Shown: one piece after another, positions 1 to 4,929 of the stretch
Layout of the letters: every line of letters begins with the position of its first letter
How positions within the stretch are numbered: position 1 is the stretch's first letter
DNA from: Candidatus Tayloriibacteriota bacterium
GTDB lineage: Bacteria; Patescibacteriota; Minisyncoccia; Phycocordibacterales; PALSA-1337
Direction of reading: 5' to 3'
Length of the DNA stretch: 5,603 nt
NCBI GenBank assembly: GCA_023269245.1
Contig: JAHFMB010000065.1
Coordinates: 1 to 5,603 of the forward strand
Program-made: the position numbers and the translations under genes
The notes under the pieces: model-generated
The model's database searches: none
Seen by the model: only the letters and a program-made list of their open reading frames with translations
What the model was told of the DNA's origin: nothing

Positions 1-284
1 CTTGGCGCATCAGCGTCATAGGTCTCGAATACAATCGTGCCCTTGGTAGTCTCCAATGTAATGGTGTGCATGAAATTTTTTGTTGATGAGTTTGTAGTAG
101 TGGCTGGTGCCTGAGTCTGCTCCGTCGAAACCGGCGGAATTGTGACAGACGCATCAGTTTTCGTCCCGCTGTCCGTCTTCCCGTTGTCTGTACTTGTCTG
201 CAACCATTGTGCAAGCACTAGAATGACGATGACGACAATAATCACGATCAGCCACGGGAATTTTTTTGTTGGGGTATTATCCAT
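1..284 (-). CDS. Membrane-anchored cyclophilin-type peptidyl-prolyl isomerase, N-terminal part (runs off window)
   Basis: This gene starts at the ATG at 284 and runs off the left edge, so only the first 94 residues are visible. Residues 1-10 are polar and basic (MDNTPTKKFP). Residues 11-26 form a single hydrophobic membrane segment (WLIVIIVVIVILVLAQ). Residues 30-70 are a low-complexity Thr/Ser/Gln/Pro linker. From residue 72 the opening of a cyclophilin fold appears: MHTITLETTKGTIVFETYD followed by ADAP, matching the first beta strands and the APKTV region of bacterial cyclophilins. Cyclophilins catalyse cis-trans isomerisation of X-Pro bonds. The anchor implies the domain faces outward, helping fold exported proteins; that is inference. 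The catalytic residues lie outside the window. A weak purine stretch (TTGAGA) precedes the start, and the gene follows the phosphoesterase by 25 bp, so it is probably in the same operon. M72 could start a soluble form, but the in-frame anchor argues for M1. Confidence 0.85.
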   Translation of the reverse strand, partial: MDNTPTKKFPWLIVIIVVIVILVLAQWLQTSTDNGKTDSGTKTDASVTIPPVSTEQTQAPATTTNSSTKNFMHTITLETTKGTIVFETYDADAP

Positions 285-309
285 AAAACGATTCTCAATT
301 AAATAGTAT

Positions 310-1326
310 TCAGAGATTATACAGTTCTTTTGCTTTTTCAACCACCAATTTTTTTGCGTCCTCCAACGACATATCGATACCTGCCCCCGCTGCCGCCTTG
401 TGGCCACCACCACCCAAAGCAACCGCAAGCTTGGAAACATCGTACACGTCCGAATTGTTTGAGCGGAAACTTATTTTTATTTTATTTGGTCGCGCTTCAA
501 TCAGGGCGCCGACGATGTTATATGCTCCTACAGTTCGTAATATAGAAGACATCGAACCCGCCGAAATACTAACGTCAGGAATCTTTTTTTCTTGTATCCG
601 CAAATACGGAACGACCGAGAGGAGGACGCTATTGTCGCACACCGTTTCCAAAGCACTTAATGCCAGGCCACTGAAAGTCATGTCCCCTAACGTATTACTG
701 TTTTCCATACCTGAAATGAGCTGTGGAAAACCTGGGTATATGGCCGCAAGCTCCGCAGCAACCTTGAATGTTGCCGGCGTCGTTCCTCCGTATTTGAAAC
801 CTCCGGTATCGGTGTATATGCCCATAAAGAGGTTAGCAGCAATATCAGGAGTAATAGTGATGTTCATCTCCTTAAAAATATCAAAAAGGAGTTGTGCGGC
901 GGCAGGATAAGATGGGTCTATGATGTCTATCATGCCAGAGCCGGTATTCGTCTGATGATGGTCAATATTTATGACCATCATTGTATCGGGCAATGTAACC
1001 TCTTTAGTTCGTGACACACCACTCATAGCCGAGTCAATGATGATAAAAAGGTCGTACTGGGCCGGGTCAATGTCCCAAAAACTTTTCATGAGAATACCTT
1101 TCGCCCCCGGAAAATGCATAAAAGCCGCCGGCATCTCCGAATCACCTCTAATCACTGTCGCTTTTTTACTAAGCTGTTCAAGGGCGGATTTCATCGCAAG
1201 CACGGAACAAACACTGTCCGGATCAGGATTGGGATGGCAATGCAGCAAAATCGACTTCGCCTTCTGTATTTCAGCGAGAATAAGCGGCGCTTTTTCTTTG
1301 ATCAAGGGAGAAATCTCGATACTCAT
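310..1326 (-). CDS. DHH/DHHA1 family phosphoesterase, NrnA-like (oligoribonuclease / pAp phosphatase type)
   Basis: The protein has 338 residues, close to the usual 310-340 for NrnA-like proteins. The N-terminal DHH domain shows the expected metal-binding motifs in order: HPNPDPDSVCS at 31-41, an Asp at 98 in IIIDSA, the name-giving DHH at 122-124 in NIDHHQTN, and Asp173 in GIYTDTGGF. The C-terminal DHHA1 substrate-binding domain ends in GGGGHKAAAG at 305-314. Known family members use two Mn2+ ions to degrade very short RNA oligomers to mononucleotides and often dephosphorylate 3'-phosphoadenosine 5'-phosphate (pAp) in the cytoplasm. The precise substrate cannot be read from sequence; c-di-NMP-type phosphodiesterases share this architecture but usually have extra N-terminal domains, absent here. 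Motif I has Cys40 where a Gly is common. The ATG at 1326 follows the alkD stop by 8 bp, has no Shine-Dalgarno site, and lies just downstream of an extended -10-like box. Confidence 0.9.
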   Translation of the reverse strand: MSIEISPLIKEKAPLILAEIQKAKSILLHCHPNPDPDSVCSVLAMKSALEQLSKKATVIRGDSEMPAAFMHFPGAKGILMKSFWDIDPAQYDLFIIIDSAMSGVSRTKEVTLPDTMMVINIDHHQTNTGSGMIDIIDPSYPAAAQLLFDIFKEMNITITPDIAANLFMGIYTDTGGFKYGGTTPATFKVAAELAAIYPGFPQLISGMENSNTLGDMTFSGLALSALETVCDNSVLLSVVPYLRIQEKKIPDVSISAGSMSSILRTVGAYNIVGALIEARPNKIKISFRSNNSDVYDVSKLAVALGGGGHKAAAGAGIDMSLEDAKKLVVEKAKELYNL

Positions 1327-1333
1327 GGGAATG

Positions 1334-1342
1334 ACTATACCA
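1334..1342 (-). promoter_or_regulatory. Candidate extended -10 promoter giving a leaderless phosphoesterase transcript
   Basis: On the minus strand the sequence TGGTATAGT is a TGn extension plus a 5/6 match to TATAAT, ending 7 bp before the ATG at 1326. Initiation about 7 nt after the box would fall at or next to the start codon. It overlaps the last codons of the alkD remnant. No good -35 is visible. Such AT-rich hexamers can occur by chance, but the same arrangement recurs before two other genes here. Confidence 0.4.
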
Positions 1343-1900
1343 TATCCAAATACTTTTGGCGTTCACGCCAACTGAATTTTTCAATTGCGTACCGAAGCAT
1401 GGTGCGTGGCATATGCGACGCGTGCGTGCCGAGAAATGCAACCAGTACCGCCTTGTCGCGCTTCCCTACTTCTCGGAGCACCCAACCGACAGCCTTGTGA
1501 ATCAAATCATGTATGTCATTGAGAAGAAGCCGAGCAATCTTGATGGTATCCGCGAACTGATGCTTGGTTATGAAATATCCCGAGGCGATAATCGCGATAC
1601 GTTTCCTCCATAGATGTGGCGAACGTGCCAACGTGTAGAGTATATTCCGAGTTTGTTTGAATTCAAACAGATATGCACCAAGAATGTATGATGCAGATGT
1701 ATCTACAAGATCCCAATTATTTATATATTTTGTACTCAATAGATATAATTTCACTATGTCCGTGCATGAGCGTATATCACGACGGCTCAACACTGCCCTT
1801 TTCCTGTTTTAAAAAATCCTGCCAGGATTTTTGCCTTTGCTGGATTGGCCAGCACGCGTAATTCCTTCTTCGCCGCCTGAGCAGTCAACGCACGCATCAT
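1335..1900 (-). pseudogene. AlkD-type DNA alkylation repair glycosylase, broken by internal deletion and frameshift
   Basis: Two pieces of one AlkD-family (HEAT-like repeat DNA glycosylase) protein lie in different frames. The first begins at ATG 1900 and reads 37 residues, including KKELRVLANPAKAKIL and FFKTGKGQ, which match the family N-terminus, then stops at TGA 1789-1787. The second frame is open from a GTG at 1793 to TAG at 1337-1335 and carries the rest, including TKYINNWDLVD, HDLIHKAVGWVLREVGKRD and MPRTMLRYAIEKF. Compared with the family as I remember it, about 50 residues between FFKTGKG and TKYINNWDLVD are missing, so a simple frameshift would not restore the protein. Intact members excise alkylated bases such as 3-methyladenine and 7-methylguanine. 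The 152-residue GTG frame might still be translated, but it would lack the N-terminal repeats. The original start sits 4 bp after the upstream gene's stop, which suggests translational coupling. An assembly collapse is the main alternative. Confidence 0.8.
1812..1832. repeat. 21-bp near-perfect palindrome inside the alkD remnant
   Basis: AAAAATCCTG, one central base, then CAGGATTTTT form a 10-bp perfect inverted repeat, with T-runs on both strands. It lies in the N-terminal coding part of the alkD remnant (codons for AKILAGFFK). On the minus strand the hairpin leads straight into six T residues, resembling a weak AT-rich terminator. The family usually has Arg where this gene has Gly at the symmetric centre, so the symmetry may be partly due to drift. 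Confidence 0.4.
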
Positions 1901-1904
1901 TTCG

Positions 1905-2339
1905 TTATTTGAACAAAATCGGAATCTCAACCGCCTTATCTAGATTCGCTGCACCTGATGGGTTGTCATTCTTGAGTATAATGGTACCGCGTTTGCCAAA
2001 TGCTTCAGCATGTTCTGGAACATCGAACGACAGTACGGCCTCAAAGGGCACAAAGTTCTCAGTCATCCAGTTGTCCTGAGCTTGACCGTGACCGCTGGCG
2101 ATAATGCGGCCATCACCATCAACAAGTACAATGGGAAAACTAGCTTCAAAGTACCATGATCCGCGAGCCTTGCCCCGGATGACGACGGGCGATTGTATCG
2201 CCTGCTGCGGACGCGGAGCATCAACCACTATCAGATCGTCGATGCCCGCGCCGCTCTGTGGCCTCTGGTCGTAATACCACAATCCGGCCCACACGAGACC
2301 GACAACGGCAATCAGTAAGAGAATACTGTTGATCTTCAT
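1905..2339 (-). CDS. Membrane-anchored or secreted Gmad2 immunoglobulin-like domain protein
   Basis: The protein has 144 residues. Residues 1-22 are a short basic start (MKINS) plus a hydrophobic segment (ILLLIAVVGLVWAGLWY), acting as a signal anchor or signal peptide; there is no lipobox cysteine. Residues 36-144 match the Gmad2 Ig-like domain (Pfam Gmad2) as I know it: VVDAPRPQQAIQSPVVIRG, then GSWYFEASFPIVLVDGDG, NWMTENFVPFEAVLSF, and KNDNPSG near the end. The domain is a small extracellular beta-sandwich of unknown molecular role, often beside spore-germination (GerMN) domains in Firmicutes and alone in other groups. I chose ATG 2339 over an in-frame ATG at 2393. The latter would overlap the divergent aspS start and push the hydrophobic segment inward, while 2339 sits 6 bp after an extended -10 box. 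The gene heads the minus-strand cluster. Confidence 0.85.
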   Translation of the reverse strand: MKINSILLLIAVVGLVWAGLWYYDQRPQSGAGIDDLIVVDAPRPQQAIQSPVVIRGKARGSWYFEASFPIVLVDGDGRIIASGHGQAQDNWMTENFVPFEAVLSFDVPEHAEAFGKRGTIILKNDNPSGAANLDKAVEIPILFK

Positions 2340-2345
2340 ATATAT

Positions 2346-2354
2346 AGTGTAGCA
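2346..2354 (-). promoter_or_regulatory. Candidate extended -10 promoter for the minus-strand cluster
   Basis: The minus strand reads TGCTACACT, a TGn extension with the -10 variant TACACT, ending 6 bp before ATG 2339. Initiation would fall at about the start codon, giving a leaderless mRNA. The -35 position (2369-2374) does not resemble TTGACA and overlaps the opposing aspS -10 box. Confidence 0.45.
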
Positions 2355-2364
2355 CGGAAGGATA

Positions 2365-2373
2365 TGATATAGT
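2365..2373 (+). promoter_or_regulatory. Candidate extended -10 promoter for aspS
   Basis: TGATATAGT is a TGn extension with TATAGT (5/6 to consensus), ending 9 bp before the aspS ATG, which predicts a leader of only a few nucleotides. The overlapping TATGAT at 2363-2368 is an alternative. No -35 consensus is present; its expected position overlaps the opposing -10 box, so the two promoters probably cannot be occupied at once. Confidence 0.45.
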
Positions 2374-2382
2374 TCTTTCATT

Positions 2383-3807
2383 ATGAAACGCACCTATATT
2401 TGTGATTTAAAGGCCTCAATTGGCGCTGAAGTGACTATTTCAGGATGGATAGATATCCGCCGCGATCACGGCAAGCTCATCTTCATCGATGTTCGCGATA
2501 TGACCGGCAAAGTCCAGTCTGTTGCCCTACCAAACAATAAAGAAGCTCACGAAGTTGCCAGCAGGGTTCGCCCTGAGTGGATTGTGCGCGCTACAGGCAT
2601 GGTCAATAAAAGACCAGAAAAAATGATCTCCAAGAACAAAGAGACTGGTGAGATTGAGCCGAACGGTGATATTGAACTTGAACTCAAGAAATTGGAGATT
2701 CTCAACGAAGCTGAGACTCCTGCCATTGAAGTCCGTGGGGATGGCAACGAGATTGGTGAGGAGGTGCGTCTGAAGTATCGCTACCTCGATTTGCGCCGCC
2801 CTCGCATGCAAGCAAACATCCGCACCCGCCATAAAATCATCAAATACATTCGCGACTTCATGGATGCTGATGGATTCACAGAGATTGAAACGCCCATACT
2901 GACAAAATCTACTCCCGAAGGTGCCCGCGACTACGTTGTTCCTTCCCGTCTCGAACAGGGCAAATTCTATGCGCTTCCCCAGTCACCTCAGCAGTACAAG
3001 CAGCTCCTAATGACATCTGGTTTTGAAAAGTATTTCCAGATTGCCCGCTGCTTCCGCGATGAAGACACCCGCTCGGATCGCCAGCCAGAGTTCACACAGC
3101 TCGACCTCGAGATGAGTTTCGTTGAACGAGAGGATGTTATGGCCATCAATGAAAAGCTCTTGATTGAGATTGTAAGCAGGCTATTTCCAGAAAAGAAAAT
3201 TGAAGCTACTCCATTTCCTCGTATTTCCTACCAAGAGGCAATGGCGAAATACAAGACCGACCGACCAGATATCCGTACGGAGGAAGAAAAGAAGGATCCG
3301 AACCTGCTCGCCTTCTGCTGGGTTATTGATTTTCCATTCTTCGAAAAGACAGAAGAAGGCGGTTGGACATTCACCCACAATCCTTTTTCTGCAGCAAAAC
3401 CTGAACACACAGAGTGGCTCATGAACAAAGAAAAACTTGGTGAGATCCTCACAACACAATACGACGTTGTATTGAACGGTTTTGAGATTGGTGGCGGCAG
3501 TATCCGCAACCACAACCCAGAAGCATTGAAGCGCGTTTTTGAGATTATGGGGTATCCAGGAGAACAGATTGAGACCAACTTCGGTCACATGCTCCGCGCC
3601 CTCGGCTCAGGTACACCTCCACATGGCGGTATCGCCTGGGGCCTCGATCGTTTCGTTGCCCTCCTCACCAACAGTGCATCTATCCGCGAAGTTATCGCCT
3701 TTGCCAAGACCGGTGAAGGCCGCGACCTGATGATGGAAGCACCGAGCGAGATCTCAGAAAAACAGTGGAAGGAACTGGGGATTGAAGTGAGAAAGAAAAA
3801 GAAATAA
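2383..3807 (+). CDS. aspS: Aspartyl-tRNA synthetase, short form lacking the GAD insertion domain
   Basis: This 474-residue class IIb synthetase charges tRNA with aspartate using ATP. Residues 1-110 form the OB-fold anticodon-binding domain (GWIDIRRDHGKLIFIDVRD at 21-39). The catalytic core carries motif 1 around GFTEIETPILTKSTPEGARD (164-183), motif 2 with RCFRDEDTRSDRQPEFTQLD (222-241), and motif 3 GIAWGLDRF (416-424). The bacterial-type signatures KYRYLDLRRP (131-140) and QSPQQYKQLLM (200-210) are present. Bacterial AspRS is usually near 590 residues because a GAD domain is inserted between DKPDLR and WVIDFP. Here DRPDIR (293-298) is joined to WVIDFPFFE (313-321) by only 14 residues, so the insertion is absent while both flanks are intact. 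His29 matches the residue seen in non-discriminating AspRS, which also aspartylates tRNA-Asn; Lys80 is more like discriminating enzymes. No Shine-Dalgarno site is present. The gene is divergent from the Gmad2 gene and ends at a terminator 158 bp downstream. Confidence 0.97.
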   Translation: MKRTYICDLKASIGAEVTISGWIDIRRDHGKLIFIDVRDMTGKVQSVALPNNKEAHEVASRVRPEWIVRATGMVNKRPEKMISKNKETGEIEPNGDIELELKKLEILNEAETPAIEVRGDGNEIGEEVRLKYRYLDLRRPRMQANIRTRHKIIKYIRDFMDADGFTEIETPILTKSTPEGARDYVVPSRLEQGKFYALPQSPQQYKQLLMTSGFEKYFQIARCFRDEDTRSDRQPEFTQLDLEMSFVEREDVMAINEKLLIEIVSRLFPEKKIEATPFPRISYQEAMAKYKTDRPDIRTEEEKKDPNLLAFCWVIDFPFFEKTEEGGWTFTHNPFSAAKPEHTEWLMNKEKLGEILTTQYDVVLNGFEIGGGSIRNHNPEALKRVFEIMGYPGEQIETNFGHMLRALGSGTPPHGGIAWGLDRFVALLTNSASIREVIAFAKTGEGRDLMMEAPSEISEKQWKELGIEVRKKKK

Positions 3808-4018
3808 TTACAATCGGGTTACCGAGAGTGAATTTGCCGCGATTACCGAGGTTGTTTTCTTTCTCCGATTTACACCCTCGGGCGTCGCATGTATTCTGGA
3901 ATACAAAAACAAGCGACTCAAGCTCAGAAAAGAAAGTGCGCGGGATTAAATCTTCCCCTCTCGTTCCGGCAGCTTCGGCTTCCGGGATTTTTTATATACC
4001 TGTTTATTAAGTATATCC
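3808..4018. other. Intergenic block after aspS: degenerate 9-nt repeat, open frames on both strands, no convincing gene
   Basis: Three related 9-mers lie close together: TTACCGAGA (3819), TTGCCGCGA (3834) and TTACCGAGG (3843). They encode Leu-Pro-Arg each time in one plus frame. That plus frame is open from before 3813 to about 4008. A second plus frame is open from 3791 to 3946, and a minus frame is open from 3991 leftwards into aspS; neither of these has an ATG, GTG or TTG start in this block. The first could start at GTG 3828 (60 codons), but there is no ribosome site or promoter and the product has no recognised domain. The block precedes a terminator, so it is probably transcribed as the aspS 3' UTR. 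It may be a dispersed intergenic repeat or a gene remnant; I cannot decide from one copy. Confidence 0.4.
3966..3993 (+). terminator. Intrinsic terminator downstream of aspS
   Basis: The hairpin pairs CCGG (3966-3969) with CCGG (3982-3985) and AGC (3971-3973) with GCT (3978-3980). There is one C/T mismatch and a stable UUCG tetraloop closed by a C-G pair. After G3986 and A3987, six T residues follow (3988-3993). It lies on the aspS strand before the next gene's promoter region. Confidence 0.85.
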
Positions 4019-4047
4019 TTGACTATAAAAACAACCGCTGGTAAGGT
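4019..4047 (+). promoter_or_regulatory. Candidate sigma-70-type promoter for the beta-barrel-like gene
   Basis: TTGACT (4019-4024, 5/6 to the -35 consensus) is followed after exactly 17 bp by TAAGGT (4042-4047), a weak -10 keeping the TA....T positions. It starts just after the aspS terminator and would give a leader of about 40 nt. An alternative is TGTAATAAT at 4074-4082, an extended -10-like box that would give a leader of roughly 8 nt. Confidence 0.4.
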
Positions 4048-4096
4048 CACTGGAGTAGTCAACCAACAACTGCTGTAATAATGCAGAAACTGAACC

Positions 4097-4867
4097 ATGA
4101 AAACGAATGTTTCCTTCGCAATTCTTATCGGTTTGATGCTCATTGAGCTGCCAAGCAAGGCGGATGATGAGTGGAAGCCGTCAGGCTATCTTTCGGTCTC
4201 ACTGCAAGAGCGCTACATCGCGGCACGTATCTCACGGACGCTCCACGACGGATGGTCGCTGTGGTCCGAACTCAATGTGGACCTGCCCAAGGGTTTCTAC
4301 ATCAACATCTGGGACCACTACGGGCTCGATGGCCGTGCAGCGTCCAATCAGCCTGATGAACTCGACTTTAACTTGGGATGGAAGAAAAAGTGGGACAACG
4401 GCGTTGACATAGGTTGTGCAACTTCCTACTTCAACAATAGCCCGCTCGACATGTGGTACACAGGTGATGTACTCATCGAATCCGTGTGGGTTTCCAAGAC
4501 CTATCGGTTCGGTAACCACAGTCTCCGGCCGCAGGCCAGACTCGATTGGATCGCCAAGGTGAAAGACTTTGGCCGCGGTGCCTACATTGCCATGCCAAAT
4601 ATCGGACACGCATGGCAGAAGCCTTTCGGCCTAACCAAGCTGACGTTCGCCGAACAAGCCTTCATCATCCATGATGACGGATTCGACGGCGCACGAAACG
4701 ACTCTGAAGGAATTTTCTTCCGCTGGAATGCGTCATTGAATTGGTCCCTGAACAAAAAAGTGACCATTATGTTGCCGGGTTTTTCTCACCAACACCTTCT
4801 GTGCGGCGGCAATGATGGACGAGGTAGCGCCAGTGGCTGGTCAACAGCCATCTCATTCAAGTTCTGA
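4097..4867 (+). CDS. Secreted protein with outer-membrane beta-barrel features (porin-like, function unknown)
   Basis: The protein has 256 residues. Residues 1-22 form a Sec signal peptide (MKTNVSFAILIGLMLIELPS, then KA) with a plausible cleavage after Ala22, before DDEW. The mature chain has no long hydrophobic helix. It consists of short stretches with alternating hydrophobic and polar residues, rich in Trp, Tyr and Phe (GYLSVSLQERYIAARI, GWSLWSELNVDL, GFYINIWDHYGL, ELDFNLGWKKKW, KVTIMLPGF). It ends in WSTAISFKF, with hydrophobic or aromatic residues at -1, -3, -5 and -9, the classic C-terminal beta-signal read by the BAM assembly machinery. The layout recalls TorF-like putative porins, but I cannot assign a family with certainty. 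No partner genes are nearby; it has its own candidate promoter and terminator, so it is likely monocistronic. No Shine-Dalgarno site lies at the start. By eye its GC content is not strikingly different from aspS. Confidence 0.7.
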   Translation: MKTNVSFAILIGLMLIELPSKADDEWKPSGYLSVSLQERYIAARISRTLHDGWSLWSELNVDLPKGFYINIWDHYGLDGRAASNQPDELDFNLGWKKKWDNGVDIGCATSYFNNSPLDMWYTGDVLIESVWVSKTYRFGNHSLRPQARLDWIAKVKDFGRGAYIAMPNIGHAWQKPFGLTKLTFAEQAFIIHDDGFDGARNDSEGIFFRWNASLNWSLNKKVTIMLPGFSHQHLLCGGNDGRGSASGWSTAISFKF

Positions 4868-4897
4868 CACGGAACACTCACGTTCATAATTACCCGA

Positions 4898-4929
4898 TCC
4901 CGGCTGCCGAAAAGTTGTCGGGATTTTTT
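4898..4929 (+). terminator. Intrinsic terminator after the beta-barrel-like gene
   Basis: TCCCGGC (4898-4904) pairs with GTCGGGA (4917-4923), seven pairs including one G-U, around a 12-nt loop, followed directly by six T residues (4924-4929). The T-run overlaps the stop codon of the convergent msrB gene. The opposite strand has no U-tract after the hairpin, so termination should be directional. Confidence 0.85.

Noticed and set aside
398..910. 170-codon open frame on the plus strand, antisense to the phosphoesterase
   Set aside because: It has no recognisable domain and lies wholly within a clear DHH-family gene; it is a reading-frame shadow.
1356..1371. Inverted repeat TTGGCG-TTCA-CGCCAA near the alkD end as a terminator or operator
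   Set aside because: It has no U-tract on either strand and lies within codons for conserved-looking residues; most likely coincidence.
971..1375. 134-codon plus-strand open frame opposite the phosphoesterase start
   Set aside because: It is antisense to conserved coding sequence, with no start signal or family resemblance.
1335..1793. Treating the 152-codon frame from GTG 1793 as a complete AlkD gene
   Set aside because: The true family N-terminus is visible upstream in another frame, and about 50 internal residues are missing.
2340..2393. Longer start of the Gmad2 protein at ATG 2393
   Set aside because: It would overlap the aspS start, place the likely promoter inside the gene, and bury the signal anchor behind 18 extra residues.
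3181..3588. 135-codon minus-strand open frame inside aspS
   Set aside because: It is antisense to the conserved catalytic core of aspS and has no independent evidence.
3828..4010. 60-codon frame from GTG 3828 as a gene
   Set aside because: It has no ribosome site or promoter, runs through the aspS terminator, and two other frames are equally open. Kept as part of the intergenic block.
4232..4609. 125-codon minus-strand open frame opposite the beta-barrel-like gene
   Set aside because: It has no start signals or recognised domain; the plus-strand frame has a signal peptide, beta-signal and terminator.
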